From NCBI GenBank assembly GCA_041396985.1, contig JAWKXO010000003.1, forward strand, positions 124,001 to 188,000: DNA of 64,000 nucleotides, given 5' to 3'. Position 1 is the stretch's first letter. Each line of letters begins with the position of its first letter. The translations under genes and the position numbers were made by a program. The DNA comes from Emcibacteraceae bacterium (GTDB taxonomy: Bacteria; Pseudomonadota; Alphaproteobacteria; Sphingomonadales; Emcibacteraceae). The notes under the pieces are model-generated. The model did not search any database, had not been told where the DNA came from, and saw nothing but the letters and a program-made list of their open reading frames with translations. Of the stretch, positions 53,638 through 61,951 are shown in pieces.

Positions 53638-54516
53638 TCAGTCTGTCTCTCCCAGTTTCAATATGTAAAAGGATAAAATTTTTCTTTCCGGCAGGCTTAG
53701 GCGTTCAGACCAGAACGGCATGACCCCCTGACGTCCATCTCTTAATACGGATGACATTGTTTCATAGTCATTTCCATATATCCAGAACGGGTCTGTTAAA
53801 TTAGGCGCACCAAGCTCGGTTTGGCCTTCGCCGTTTTCTCCGTGGCAGACGGCACAGTTTTCCGAGAAAACTTTTGCCCCTGCGGCAATGACATCATCAC
53901 CAACAGTTGTTGAAATATTGGTACCTGATAAAGACTGAACAAAATAAATGACATTTTTCCTATCTTCTACATTGAGAATGCCGTCCCGTCCGAACGCCAT
54001 CATTTCGCTTGCCCGACTGTCTTCATGTCCGGAATTAATGCCGATGTTAATTGTTTCCAGTATTGTATCCGGATCGCCGCCCCATAACCACTGTTTGTCA
54101 GTGAGGTTTGGATATCCGTGGCCGCCTTTTGCGTCGCGGCCATGGCACATGGCACAATTATCTTCAAACAGTCTTTTGCCATTGCGCATAATCACGGTTG
54201 TTAATTCATTGTCATTTTTCAGATCCGGATAATCTGCCTTTGCCAGCCTGACTTCCCAGGGTTCTCTGACCAAATTAGCCTGTGTGAGGTTTTCTTTTAC
54301 TGTTTCCCGTTCATCGGCCCCGAGCAGTCCTTTGGTATAAGTGGAACCGAGCGGCCAGCTGGGAAGTAAAATCCACATAATGATTGCGCATATTGTGGCT
54401 ACTGTCAGGAATATCCATATGGCTTTTGGTATCGGGGTATCCAGTTCTGTAATACCGTTCCATTCGTGCCCGGTTGTTTCACGGCCCGAGTATTGATCAA
54501 TATTTTTCTCAGACAT
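53638..54516 (-). CDS. ccoP: cbb3 oxidase diheme subunit CcoP
   Basis: The diheme cytochrome c subunit (292 residues) of cbb3-type cytochrome oxidase, passing electrons to CcoN. It has one N-terminal helix (KAIWIFLTVATICAIIMWIL) and two heme sites, CAMCHGRDAKGG and CAVCHGENGEGQ, in the periplasmic part. ATG 54516 with GAGGAT 7 nt upstream is preferred over the upstream ATG 54528. The start overlaps the ccoQ stop by 3 bases. Confidence 0.97.
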   Translation of the reverse strand: MSEKNIDQYSGRETTGHEWNGITELDTPIPKAIWIFLTVATICAIIMWILLPSWPLGSTYTKGLLGADERETVKENLTQANLVREPWEVRLAKADYPDLKNDNELTTVIMRNGKRLFEDNCAMCHGRDAKGGHGYPNLTDKQWLWGGDPDTILETINIGINSGHEDSRASEMMAFGRDGILNVEDRKNVIYFVQSLSGTNISTTVGDDVIAAGAKVFSENCAVCHGENGEGQTELGAPNLTDPFWIYGNDYETMSSVLRDGRQGVMPFWSERLSLPERKILSFYILKLGETD

Positions 54517-54676
54517 GGTTATCCTCATCCTTCAAAATACTTTCCCCGGCCTGATCGAATTTATTTTTATTGGCAGGCCAGTAGGCATAGACAGTCACAC
54601 CGATGAAAACGATCATCATGTAAAATAATCCATATGATTTCGATATTGCGACCAGGGTCTCATGATTTATATCCAT
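54509..54676 (-). CDS. ccoQ: cbb3 oxidase small subunit CcoQ
   Basis: A 55-residue single-helix membrane protein, read on the minus strand. It runs MDINHETLVAISKSYGLFYM, MIVFIGVTVYAYWPANKNKF, then DQAGESILKDEDNHV. GGAG 7 nt before the ATG at 54676 gives a strong initiation signal. The stop overlaps the ccoP start (CATGTCTGAG). CcoQ stabilizes the complex in other bacteria. The order ccoN-O-Q-P is standard. Confidence 0.93.
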   Translation of the reverse strand: MDINHETLVAISKSYGLFYMMIVFIGVTVYAYWPANKNKFDQAGESILKDEDNHV

Positions 54677-54679
54677 TCT

Positions 54680-55429
54680 CTACTCCTTCTTCTCAAGATT
54701 CTTCGGTAGAGTTAAATCGGAGATTTCGGATACATCTGTCAGTCGCCCGATAATCTGTAGATAGGCGACAATTGCGTCCATTTCCGTCACACTGCTGCGA
54801 TTGCCATCAAAATAACTTATGGTTGTCTTTTCACCGTAGCGTTCAAGCAGGCCGTCAACATTGCCAGAATCCGGATTGGCCTGTGCATAAAGATCATCCA
54901 CTGCATGATCAATCATTTCCTGTGTGTAAGGAACACCGACTTTACGAAGCGCTGCCAGATCAAGATTTATGTCCCTATAATTAAGATCATTTCGAAGAAG
55001 CCATGAATAGGAAGGCATAACTGACTGCGGGACAACATCGCGTGGATTGTTAAGATGGGTAACATGCCACTGATCAGAATATTTTCCGCCAACCCGTGCC
55101 AGGTCGGGTCCTGTTCTTTTTGATCCCCATAACATTGGATGATCATATTTGGATTCTACCGCCAATGAATAATGGCCATAGCGTTCCACCTCATCCTCAA
55201 GGGTTCTGATCATCTGTGAATGACAGGCATAGCAGCCTTCCCTGATATAAATATTGCGACCGGCCAGCTCCAATGGTGTGTACTGGCGCATATCGGGCAC
55301 TTCTTCCACTGTTTCATCAATTGTAAAAAGCGGGGCAATCTCGACTGCTCCACCAATAGAGCCGACAAGGATAATGGCAAACACAAACCCCATGGCACTT
55401 CGTTCAAGTTTTCTGTGTCTTTCACTCAT
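54680..55429 (-). CDS. ccoO: cbb3 oxidase monoheme subunit CcoO
   Basis: The monoheme cytochrome c subunit (249 residues). An N-terminal helix (AMGFVFAIILVGSIGGAVE) anchors it; the heme site is REGCYACHSQMIRTLEDEVE. The downstream block GHYSLAVESKYDHPMLWGSK, RTGPDLARVGGKYSDQWH and HLNNPRDVVPQSVMPSYSWL (axial Met) is diagnostic for CcoO. It starts 2 bp after ccoN ends. Confidence 0.97.
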   Translation of the reverse strand: MSERHRKLERSAMGFVFAIILVGSIGGAVEIAPLFTIDETVEEVPDMRQYTPLELAGRNIYIREGCYACHSQMIRTLEDEVERYGHYSLAVESKYDHPMLWGSKRTGPDLARVGGKYSDQWHVTHLNNPRDVVPQSVMPSYSWLLRNDLNYRDINLDLAALRKVGVPYTQEMIDHAVDDLYAQANPDSGNVDGLLERYGEKTTISYFDGNRSSVTEMDAIVAYLQIIGRLTDVSEISDLTLPKNLEKKE

Positions 55430-55431
55430 TT

Positions 55432-57084
55432 CTATGTTCTCTGTGTTTCAATTGCTGCTGTTGTTGGGACCGGTGCCCGGTCAGGCTGGCTTGCTTGCTC
55501 CTGCGCCGTTTGTCCTATTGTTTTCACGATATTGTAGAAACAGATTATGCTTCCTGTCAGAAACAGGAAGCCGCCAAAAGCCCGCGCATAATAATAGGGC
55601 TTCATCGCTGCAACGGATTCGATAAAGGAATAGGCAAGGGAGCCGTCCTCATTATAGGCTCTCCACATCAGCCCCTGAATAATGCCGGAATTCCACATCG
55701 CAAAGACATAGATCAGCGTTCCGATAAGGGCGAGCCAGAAATGCACTTCAATTAGTTTGGCTGAGTACATGGTTTTCTGCCCCCAAAGCCAGGGAACCAA
55801 AGTATAAAATGAGCCAAAAACAATCATCGCCACCCAGCCCAGAACACCGGCATGGACATGACCAACGGTCCAGTCAGTATAATGGGAGAGGGCATTAACG
55901 GGACGAATTGCCAGAAATGACCCTTCAAATGTTGACAGTCCATAAAACACAGCGGCGATCATCATAAAACGGAGCGTGGCGTCATCCCGGACTTTGTTCC
56001 ATGCACCATTTAATGTCAGAAGGGCGTTTCCGGCTGATGACCAGGATGGGACCAGCAGCATTATTGAGAATGACATCCCAAGCGTTTGTACCCATTGGGG
56101 CAACGCAGTGTAATGAAGGTGATGTGATCCAACCCACATATACATAAAGGTGATGCCCCAGAAGCTCACTATGGACAGTCGGTAAGAAAAAATGGGCCTC
56201 CCGGCACGTTTGGGAAGATAATAATAAAGCATGCCGAGAAAGCCCGAGGTAAGAAAAAAGGCGACAGCATTATGACCGTACCACCATTGGGTCATGGCAT
56301 CCTGTACACCGGAAAAAATGGTATAGCTTTTGGCATGGGTAAGTGAAATGGGCACTGCCAGATTGTTAATAATGTGCAAGATTGCAACAACGATAATAAA
56401 GGCCAGAAAATACCAGTTTGCCACATAAATATGAGGTTCCTTCCTGCGGGCCAGCGTTCTTAAATAAAGTACAAAATAAAGCACCCATACTGCCAATAGA
56501 AGTATGTCGGCATACCATTCAGGTTCGGCATATTCCTTGGACGAGGTAATCCCCATCAGATACCCGCTGACGGCCACCAGGCAGAATATGTTATAGCCGA
56601 TAATAACCACCCATGGACTAAGCTGATCCGGCAGCCGGGACCTTGTCGTCCTTTGAACCACATGAAAAGAAGTCGCGATCAAAGCATTGCCACCAAACCC
56701 GAAAATAACACCGGTTGTATGAACGGGTCGAAGCCTGCCAAAACTTGCCCACCCGGCATCAAAGGTGGCTTCCGGAAAAACAAGAAGCCAGGCAACCCAG
56801 TCACCGATAAAGGCTGCAAAAACAAGCCATGACATGGAAAAAATGATGCCAGCTTTGGTTGGGTCATCAAAATATTTTTTAAAATTGGATGAATTCGGTT
56901 GCGGCTCATAATAGGAGTTTCCTATAATAAAAATCAGTGCCAGACCAATAATGGCAATCAGGGCACCATGAATGCCAAGAATATCTTCCCTACCCGCTAT
57001 ACCGATGGTCAAGCCAATCAGGGTTAAAGCTGCCGATATATAAATAGCAATATATCTCTCCTTTTGTGTCAGATTTGAAACCAT
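55432..57084 (-). CDS. ccoN: cbb3 oxidase catalytic subunit CcoN
   Basis: The heme-copper subunit (550 residues) of the high-affinity cbb3 oxidase in the inner membrane. About twelve or more hydrophobic helices are visible. Heme and CuB ligands are in HTTGVIFGFGGNALIATSFH, QWWYGHNAVAFFLTSGFLGM, SHHLHYTALPQWVQTLGM and DWTVGHVHAGVLGWVAMIVF. The N-terminal ~60 residues form extra helices relative to the shortest CcoN. It lies 24 bp downstream of the DUF1971 gene, so the oxidase is probably cotranscribed with the NO-response genes. Confidence 0.96.
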   Translation of the reverse strand: MVSNLTQKERYIAIYISAALTLIGLTIGIAGREDILGIHGALIAIIGLALIFIIGNSYYEPQPNSSNFKKYFDDPTKAGIIFSMSWLVFAAFIGDWVAWLLVFPEATFDAGWASFGRLRPVHTTGVIFGFGGNALIATSFHVVQRTTRSRLPDQLSPWVVIIGYNIFCLVAVSGYLMGITSSKEYAEPEWYADILLLAVWVLYFVLYLRTLARRKEPHIYVANWYFLAFIIVVAILHIINNLAVPISLTHAKSYTIFSGVQDAMTQWWYGHNAVAFFLTSGFLGMLYYYLPKRAGRPIFSYRLSIVSFWGITFMYMWVGSHHLHYTALPQWVQTLGMSFSIMLLVPSWSSAGNALLTLNGAWNKVRDDATLRFMMIAAVFYGLSTFEGSFLAIRPVNALSHYTDWTVGHVHAGVLGWVAMIVFGSFYTLVPWLWGQKTMYSAKLIEVHFWLALIGTLIYVFAMWNSGIIQGLMWRAYNEDGSLAYSFIESVAAMKPYYYARAFGGFLFLTGSIICFYNIVKTIGQTAQEQASQPDRAPVPTTAAIETQRT

Positions 57085-57108
57085 TTTTACATCTTCCGGT
57101 TCAATTTT

Positions 57109-57393
57109 TTATTTGTAAAATTCGATATAAAATTCCGCATCCTTTGACGGCCGGATATAATGGAGCACTTGAGATTCAATTACCTGACAGTCGCCTTCAG
57201 TCAGCAAAGACAATGGCTTTTTCTGTTCTGACAGAAAATATCTGACTTCACCCTTTTCAACACAGAGCAGACCCCAGGTTCCTTTTTTCAGATTATGATC
57301 ACTCAGCAGTTTTTCAGGGACTGATTGGTTATTGAAAAGAGAGGTTTTGAAATAGGGTTTTACAATATCGGGTAATTTTGGCGCTTTATTCAT
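57109..57393 (-). CDS. DUF1971 (YeaR/TehB-C-like) protein
   Basis: A 94-residue cupin-like protein. It opens PKLPDIVKPYFKTSLFNNQS, then VPEKLLSDHNLKKGTWGLL, with VEKGEVRYFLSEQ and EGDCQVIESQVLHYIRPSKD. This matches the DUF1971 fold of E. coli YeaR, an NO/nitrate-responsive gene. The biochemical role is not established. Its place between the globin/membrane pair and ccoN supports nitrosative-stress control. Confidence 0.85.
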   Translation of the reverse strand: MNKAPKLPDIVKPYFKTSLFNNQSVPEKLLSDHNLKKGTWGLLCVEKGEVRYFLSEQKKPLSLLTEGDCQVIESQVLHYIRPSKDAEFYIEFYK

Positions 57394-57395
57394 TT

Positions 57396-57839
57396 TCAGG
57401 GTTCCTGATTATTTTCGTTGTGATTTTCAATTTTAAAATAACCAATGGCCAGTAAGGCCAGTGAAAGGCATTTAATGACCTCCAAGACAATATAAATGGC
57501 ATGAATACTGTTTGGGGGTGCTGCACTGCCGGCGGTAATAAGGTCGGTTCTTTCATTAAGCAGCGGCATTAAAAATAATTGCTGGACGACTAGTATGAGA
57601 ATTGGCAAAATTATCCAGTGCCACTGAGGCTTTTTAAAGCGAAAAAGACTGCCAATAAGCAATAAACAAAGCGCAATTTCGACCATTCCGATCCAGTGAA
57701 ACTGTGCCCTTCCAACTTCAAGTGCAACAGGTAGGGTTAATGATGCCACCGTAAATTTTGCAGGTGCGGCAATCAGCGCTCCTCCAAGCGAAACACCCGC
57801 CCATATTCCTGCAATTCCATTATGCAATGTTAAATCCAT
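57396..57839 (-). CDS. Four-helix membrane protein
   Basis: Unrecognised 147-residue membrane protein with about four helices, including NGIAGIWAGVSLGGALIAAP, HWIGMVEIALCLLLIGSLF, WIILPILILVVQQLFLMPLL and YIVLEVIKCLSLALLAIGYF. It resembles the DUF4149-type family only loosely. It sits 1 bp after the globin and 2 bp before the DUF1971 gene, so is almost certainly part of the NO-response unit. Confidence 0.7.
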   Translation of the reverse strand: MDLTLHNGIAGIWAGVSLGGALIAAPAKFTVASLTLPVALEVGRAQFHWIGMVEIALCLLLIGSLFRFKKPQWHWIILPILILVVQQLFLMPLLNERTDLITAGSAAPPNSIHAIYIVLEVIKCLSLALLAIGYFKIENHNENNQEP

Positions 57840-57840
57840 C

Positions 57841-58287
57841 TTACAGTCTTCCCTGTCTTAATTCAGGCACACCAAACATAGCCAGTTGCAGGCTTTGGGC
57901 AATTCGGGCGGCCCGTTCCATAAAATATGGAATGACTTCTTCAGTTGGCGCAATTTCGATCAGCGTTTTTTCGAAAAGGGACAGCCATATGTCAAAATCG
58001 GCTTCCCTGGCCTTGGTCAGTTTTCTATGGACCGGGACTGGCTGTCCTGAATAGGTGCCGCTGTTCATAGCGACTGATGACCAGAAAGATTTCATTTTTA
58101 ACAGATGAGCATCCCAGTTATTTCCGATTACGTCATCAAAGATTGGGCCTAGTCTCTCATGGTATCGAACATGATCATAAAATGTATCAACCAGTTTTGA
58201 GATAAATTCATCATTTATTCCCATGTTGAGAGCATTCTGCTGGATAATTTTACGTCGTTCCAAAGCTGTTAAATTTACATTTTCCAT
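57841..58287 (-). CDS. Group III truncated hemoglobin
   Basis: A 148-residue single-domain globin, cytoplasmic. ISKLVDTFYDHVRYHERLGP, IFDDVIGNNWDAHLLKMKSF and WSSVAMNSGTYSGQPVPVHR are the group III pattern; the proximal His is in VPVHRKL. Such globins are implicated in low-oxygen or nitrosative conditions. It is the first gene of the long minus-strand run and faces the NsrR-like regulator across a 221-bp gap. Confidence 0.92.
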   Translation of the reverse strand: MENVNLTALERRKIIQQNALNMGINDEFISKLVDTFYDHVRYHERLGPIFDDVIGNNWDAHLLKMKSFWSSVAMNSGTYSGQPVPVHRKLTKAREADFDIWLSLFEKTLIEIAPTEEVIPYFMERAARIAQSLQLAMFGVPELRQGRL

Positions 58288-58363
58288 AATTATGCCTTTT
58301 TCAAGTTAAAGCACCTTCATTGAGTTCTTTATAGCAATCTGGAGAAAATATTCAAGCCAAAAG

Positions 58364-58378
58364 AATATTTAAAATATT
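58364..58378. promoter_or_regulatory. AT-rich palindrome in NO-response promoter region
   Basis: AATATTT-A-AAATATT is a perfect 7+1+7 palindrome in the gap between the globin and NsrR-like genes, 77 bp before the globin start. NsrR sites are AT-rich dyads, so this may be an operator, but the exact half-site differs from the E. coli consensus as I remember it. Confidence 0.45.
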
Positions 58379-58508
58379 TTTTTGAAAAATTGGAAAATTT
58401 CGAATACTGTATTATAGTCGCTTTGAGGCTACGGATTTAAACTCTGCAAAAAGTGCTTTGATTTGTTTATTCTGCCAATGATTAATTTTTACAATAAGAG
58501 AAAATAAA

Positions 58509-58958
58509 ATGCGCCTTACAATAAAAACTGATTATTCTCTTCGTGTCCTTATGTATCTGGGGGTGACTGGTGATAGACTGGTTACAATTCAGGAAATCTC
58601 GGAATGTTACGATATATCCAAGGGACATCTTATGAAAGTGGTCCGACACCTTGGGCATATAGGATGCATTAAAAGCAGTCGAGGTAATAATGGCGGTATT
58701 AAGCTGAATATAGAACCATCAGCTATAAATATTGGTTCGATAGTCAGGAAAACAGAGCCCGATCTGGCTCTTGTTGATTGTATGCAGGCAGATGGCAAAT
58801 GTCGGCTTGCACTTGGGTGTAAATTAACCTCTATACTGGATGAAGCACTGCACTCTTTTCTGAAAACTCTGGATAAATACAGTTTGGATGATCTAATAGA
58901 AAACCCAGGCGGTCTGGCTAGTTTATTGGATATTGAATTAGTGCCTTCAAAAATTTAA
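58509..58958 (+). CDS. nsrR: NsrR-like Rrf2 family regulator
   Basis: A 149-residue Rrf2-family repressor with an N-terminal winged helix (MRLTIKTDYSLRVLMYLGVT, ISKGHLMKVVRHLGHIGCIK). Three Cys ligate an [Fe-S] cluster that senses nitric oxide: Cys91, Cys98 and Cys104 in VDCMQADGKCRLALGCKL, the spacing typical of NsrR. It faces the globin/DUF1971/cbb3 operon across a 221-bp gap and is its likely regulator. IscR is excluded because its Cys pattern differs. Confidence 0.92.
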   Translation: MRLTIKTDYSLRVLMYLGVTGDRLVTIQEISECYDISKGHLMKVVRHLGHIGCIKSSRGNNGGIKLNIEPSAINIGSIVRKTEPDLALVDCMQADGKCRLALGCKLTSILDEALHSFLKTLDKYSLDDLIENPGGLASLLDIELVPSKI

Positions 58959-59140
58959 ATAATGAGTGTCCTTAAACTCTGCTCTCGATCCATAACGCCA
59001 ATTTAAATTCAGCGGTTTTAATAGAATATTATAAATATTCTTTAATAGCAGGTTCTAGGGATGTAATTAATAAAGTAATTGTCGAAAAAACTGTTAATGG
59101 GTAGTGATTTAAATTTCATTTTTCTTTTAATAATTGTTGA

Positions 59141-59884
59141 TTAAAAGAGCCGCCAGAAAAATACCCCGCTCATAATAAATCCGACCAGTGCTATTATTAA
59201 TCTGATCATGGTTTTAGGAAGAACTCTTGCAATAGGTGCGCCGACGTAGCCACCAGCTGTTGAGGCGATCATCATAACCACAGCTTCGTACCACTCCACC
59301 ATACTGCCTAATGAAAAAATTAAAACTGAGATAGCTGAAAGTGCGAATGAAAGTCCGCTTTTTAGTCCATTCATTTGATGGATATTTTCCATTCCCCATA
59401 GTGCAAATAAAGCAAGGAATACAATCCCCAATCCACCATTAAAATATCCACCGTAAATACTCGTTAAGAATATTCCAACAGAGCCATATGGAGAAACGAG
59501 ATTACTGTGTTGTGTAGTCCAGCGGCGTATGTCCTCACTGAAAAGGAAGACTATTGTGGCGAATAGTAGTAAGAATGGTACAGCTATTGAGAAAGCCTGA
59601 TTTGAAGAAACAATAAGCAGTCCTGATCCAAGTGCCCCGCCAATTATCGTTATTACTGTCAAGCGGATCAGAATTGACCGGTCAAATGCTTTTAACTCAC
59701 TTCCAAAACCGAGAGCGCCCCCGAGATATCCCGGAAACACAGAAACGGCACTTGTAGCGTTGGCTGCAACAGGTGGAACCCCGGTAAAAACTAATGCCGG
59801 AAAAGTCAGGAAAGTCCCTCCGCCCGCAATTGTATTTAAAATACCTGCTCCAAATGCAGCGCTGATTAAAATAATAATATTCAA
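59141..59884 (-). CDS. TauE/SafE family permease
   Basis: A 247-residue membrane protein with about eight helices (IIILISAAFGAGILNTIAGG at the start, GTFLTFPALVFTGVPPVAAN next). This is the TauE/SafE (DUF81) pattern, linked to sulfite or organosulfonate/taurine export or anion transport. No neighbouring gene specifies substrate. The nearest gene on the same strand is the CsgG-like gene 438 bp away. Confidence 0.88.
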   Translation of the reverse strand: MNIIILISAAFGAGILNTIAGGGTFLTFPALVFTGVPPVAANATSAVSVFPGYLGGALGFGSELKAFDRSILIRLTVITIIGGALGSGLLIVSSNQAFSIAVPFLLLFATIVFLFSEDIRRWTTQHSNLVSPYGSVGIFLTSIYGGYFNGGLGIVFLALFALWGMENIHQMNGLKSGLSFALSAISVLIFSLGSMVEWYEAVVMMIASTAGGYVGAPIARVLPKTMIRLIIALVGFIMSGVFFWRLF

Positions 59885-60117
59885 TTGGATTCTCTGATAA
59901 TATTTTGGGTTATCGCGGATATTATAGAATATAATTTCCTTTAAGGCACATTTGAAACTTATACATCTTCAGTTTTAGGTGCAAGTCATCCCATTTGTTA
60001 TAAATGTATTTTTTGTCGTATGCAGCTTCAATAGGATTGTCTTAATGAGAATTATTTCTGTATATTTGCCAGTAAGTTTCTATGTTGTAGGAATTAAATT
60101 CTCTGTTTATCAGAATT

Positions 60118-60145
60118 AATTCCCTGATAAATTATTTAGGGAAAT
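60118..60145. repeat. CCCTGA/GGGAAAT inverted element, copy 1
   Basis: AATTCCCTGATAA and TTTAGGGAAAT are opposite-facing arms around an AT-rich centre, 28 bp. A longer relative lies 97 bp to the right, so this is one copy of a short dispersed element rather than a chance hairpin. Confidence 0.6.
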
Positions 60146-60214
60146 GGTCAGTTTCTCGCTGTAACTCATAGTAAATTTAGCAATGAAATCATAAAAAACC
60201 CCAAGAATGAGAAT

Positions 60215-60248
60215 ATTTCCCTGTAAATTCCCTGTATTTTAGGGAAAT
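60215..60248. repeat. CAGGGAA tandem/inverted element, copy 2
   Basis: ATTTCCCTGTAAATTCCCTG and TTTAGGGAAAT form a 34-bp element with two ACAGGGAA direct repeats when read on the minus strand, spaced 10 bp apart, plus an inverted GGGAAA arm. Similar CAGGGAA-rich pieces are known to me from alphaproteobacterial genomes near transposon remnants, but I cannot verify that here. Confidence 0.6.
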
Positions 60249-60263
60249 CATAAGAGACTAGTT

Positions 60264-60380
60264 CGCTATTGATACAACACCACCATTTTCCCCTTTTGCC
60301 AATAAAAAATCCAGGGCATTTCCTAATTTGACATTTTAACGGCCATATCTCCGCGTTCAGGCGGTGTTGTATCAATAGCG
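60264..60380. repeat. 18-bp inverted repeat bridging the CsgG-like gene end
   Basis: CGCTATTGATACAACACC at 60264-60281 recurs exactly, inverted, at 60363-60380. The right arm lies within the last 20 codons of the CsgG-like gene (around AIDTTPP), the left arm in the gap. Either a transcript-end hairpin with an 81-bp interior or the trace of an inverted duplication is possible. Confidence 0.8.
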
Positions 60381-61351
60381 GCATAGTCACCATAAGACAA
60401 CCGTTCTTCAACCCCAGTGAGTGTGATAATGCCGAGTTCTTTCTTCCTCACACTTAGAAGTTCACCCGTTGTGGGGTCGGTCAAGCGTCTAACAATCCTT
60501 TCGACGACAAATTTATCTCCGGATTTTAAACCGGCATTTTCACCATAGTTTAAATATATTTCACTGCCATCAAATTCTACAACCGAGCTGGACCATTTTA
60601 CATATTCTGATTTACGAGCGATATTCTGCACGGCTTTGGTGATTGCTTTTCGGGCGGCCTGCCCAAGGGGTGTTTTATAAAATTGGTTTGTACCCAGATT
60701 CATACCTTTATAGCCGGCATTAACATCGAAAGATCTGCTCTTTGCCGTTTCTTTCACGCTGAAACTGTCAATGATTTCACCGCTTGAAGTATCTACCAAT
60801 CGAATGTCTAAGCCAACTGTGCCTGATTTTCCTTGTAGTGAGGCGCCGCCACCTAGCAAGCTTCCGAGGGCGCCGCTTGATACGCCCAAGCTTAAACCCC
60901 CTCCCTTGTTACCGGCATCAAATTCTGTGACCGCTCCATATATGATGATCTGGGCATTTTGAAGATTGCCGGATTGTGGCCTTCCTTCCTGTCGGGTCAG
61001 TCCGCCTGCTGCAAGTTCCTGTTCTGCCAATACCTGTTGAAGATTGGCGCGTTCCACGACAATAAAGCGATCCGCCTCTCTTAAGGCAGTCACAAACATG
61101 GAGGATAAACCGCCGCCAATAGACCAGTCTCCATAATTAGCGGCGAAAGAACCAATTGAGTCAAATTTTCCAACGGCGACAGTGCGTCTTGGACCTTTGA
61201 CTTGTGGTATTTTCCCGTCAAGGATGCCTTCTTCCGCTTCAACATCATCCTGGGCATAGCTGTATACCGGCGCCACCATACTTAATAAAATAATCACCAG
61301 ACATTGATTAATCACTGTAACAAGATTTTTTATTGTTTTTACATTATTCAT
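60323..61351 (-). CDS. CsgG-like outer-membrane secretion channel protein
   Basis: A 342-residue exported protein with a signal peptide (VINQCLVIILLSMVAPVYSYAQ). The CsgG domain is clear: RRTVAVGKFDSIGSFAANYG, DWSIGGGLSSMFVTALREAD, RFIVVERANLQQVLAEQELA, then AQIIIYGAVTEFDAGNKGGG. After about residue 245 there is an FlgT/CsgG C-terminal strand domain (KSGDKFVVERIVRRLTDPTT). No lipobox Cys follows the signal, unlike E. coli CsgG. CsgG exports curli subunits. Here it is downstream of a 185-residue exported protein and a large repeat protein. Confidence 0.86.
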   Translation of the reverse strand: MNNVKTIKNLVTVINQCLVIILLSMVAPVYSYAQDDVEAEEGILDGKIPQVKGPRRTVAVGKFDSIGSFAANYGDWSIGGGLSSMFVTALREADRFIVVERANLQQVLAEQELAAGGLTRQEGRPQSGNLQNAQIIIYGAVTEFDAGNKGGGLSLGVSSGALGSLLGGGASLQGKSGTVGLDIRLVDTSSGEIIDSFSVKETAKSRSFDVNAGYKGMNLGTNQFYKTPLGQAARKAITKAVQNIARKSEYVKWSSSVVEFDGSEIYLNYGENAGLKSGDKFVVERIVRRLTDPTTGELLSVRKKELGIITLTGVEERLSYGDYAAIDTTPPERGDMAVKMSN

Positions 61352-61369
61352 TTGTAACCTCCATTTTAT

Positions 61370-61927
61370 TCAACGTACCGGTGACCAGACGCCGTTATTT
61401 TTACTAATCAGATATTCATCCACCAATGCACCATTCTCTGTGACAATCTGGGCTCGAATATTGTCACCCTCTTCCTTGACGGGACCGACTTTTAATCGCG
61501 GGTTTCCTGAAACCATCAGTCTATATTCAAGAAGAACTTTAACGGATTTTTCTGTTGGCCCCTCTGGCCCGAAGGCTTCCAGACCACTTCCTGCAGATGG
61601 CAATTCCAGACCAGGGGTGTTATTTGATTTTTGTTGCTCGAGCCTTGCTGCCTCTGCTGCAACAGCCTGAAGCTGGGCGGCCAATATCTGTATCTGATGA
61701 GTAAGTGCAACATAGTCAACGCTCTCGCTTCTTCCGGTCTGATATGGAACAAATGGGTAATCGAGCGCAGATTGAGCATTAACCTGTGCCCGTTCGCGGT
61801 AATAATCGGCACGCTCAAAATTACGTTCACTCAATTTTCCTTCCTGCTGATTTTGCTGTGCATATGCCTCACTGATCAAAGCCGCAGAAATCAAACCAAT
61901 TGGAATTAAATATGTCTTTTTACTCAC
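61370..61927 (-). CDS. Small exported protein between repeat protein and CsgG-like gene
   Basis: Unrecognised 185-residue protein. A signal peptide (KKTYLIPIGLISAALISEAYA, cut before QQNQQ) is followed by a polar helix and a coiled-coil stretch (HQIQILAAQLQAVAAEAARL). A C-terminal beta region follows (VKVLLEYRLMVSGNPRLKVG, IVTENGALVDEYLISKNNGV). Lying 24 bp downstream of the repeat protein and 18 bp upstream of the CsgG-like gene, it is in the same unit and might be a periplasmic chaperone or adaptor. Confidence 0.75.
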   Translation of the reverse strand: MSKKTYLIPIGLISAALISEAYAQQNQQEGKLSERNFERADYYRERAQVNAQSALDYPFVPYQTGRSESVDYVALTHQIQILAAQLQAVAAEAARLEQQKSNNTPGLELPSAGSGLEAFGPEGPTEKSVKVLLEYRLMVSGNPRLKVGPVKEEGDNIRAQIVTENGALVDEYLISKNNGVWSPVR

Positions 61928-61951
61928 TCATAAGCCTCCTGTTTGGCATGA

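Larger units (their letters stand above)
59885..60322. other. AT-rich repeat-bearing gap after the CsgG-like gene
   Basis: 438 bp between the TauE-like start and the CsgG-like stop. No gene is convincing. It contains two copies of a CCCTG...GGGAAAT element (see repeats) and one arm of an 18-bp inverted repeat whose other arm is inside the CsgG-like gene. The region is more AT-rich than flanks, suggesting a former insertion. Confidence 0.6.

Noticed and set aside
60166..60411. 81-codon open frame spanning the CsgG-like gene end and the gap
   Set aside because: It overlaps the CsgG-like gene and contains the repeat elements; composition is odd (Trp/Cys-rich) and no start signal was seen.
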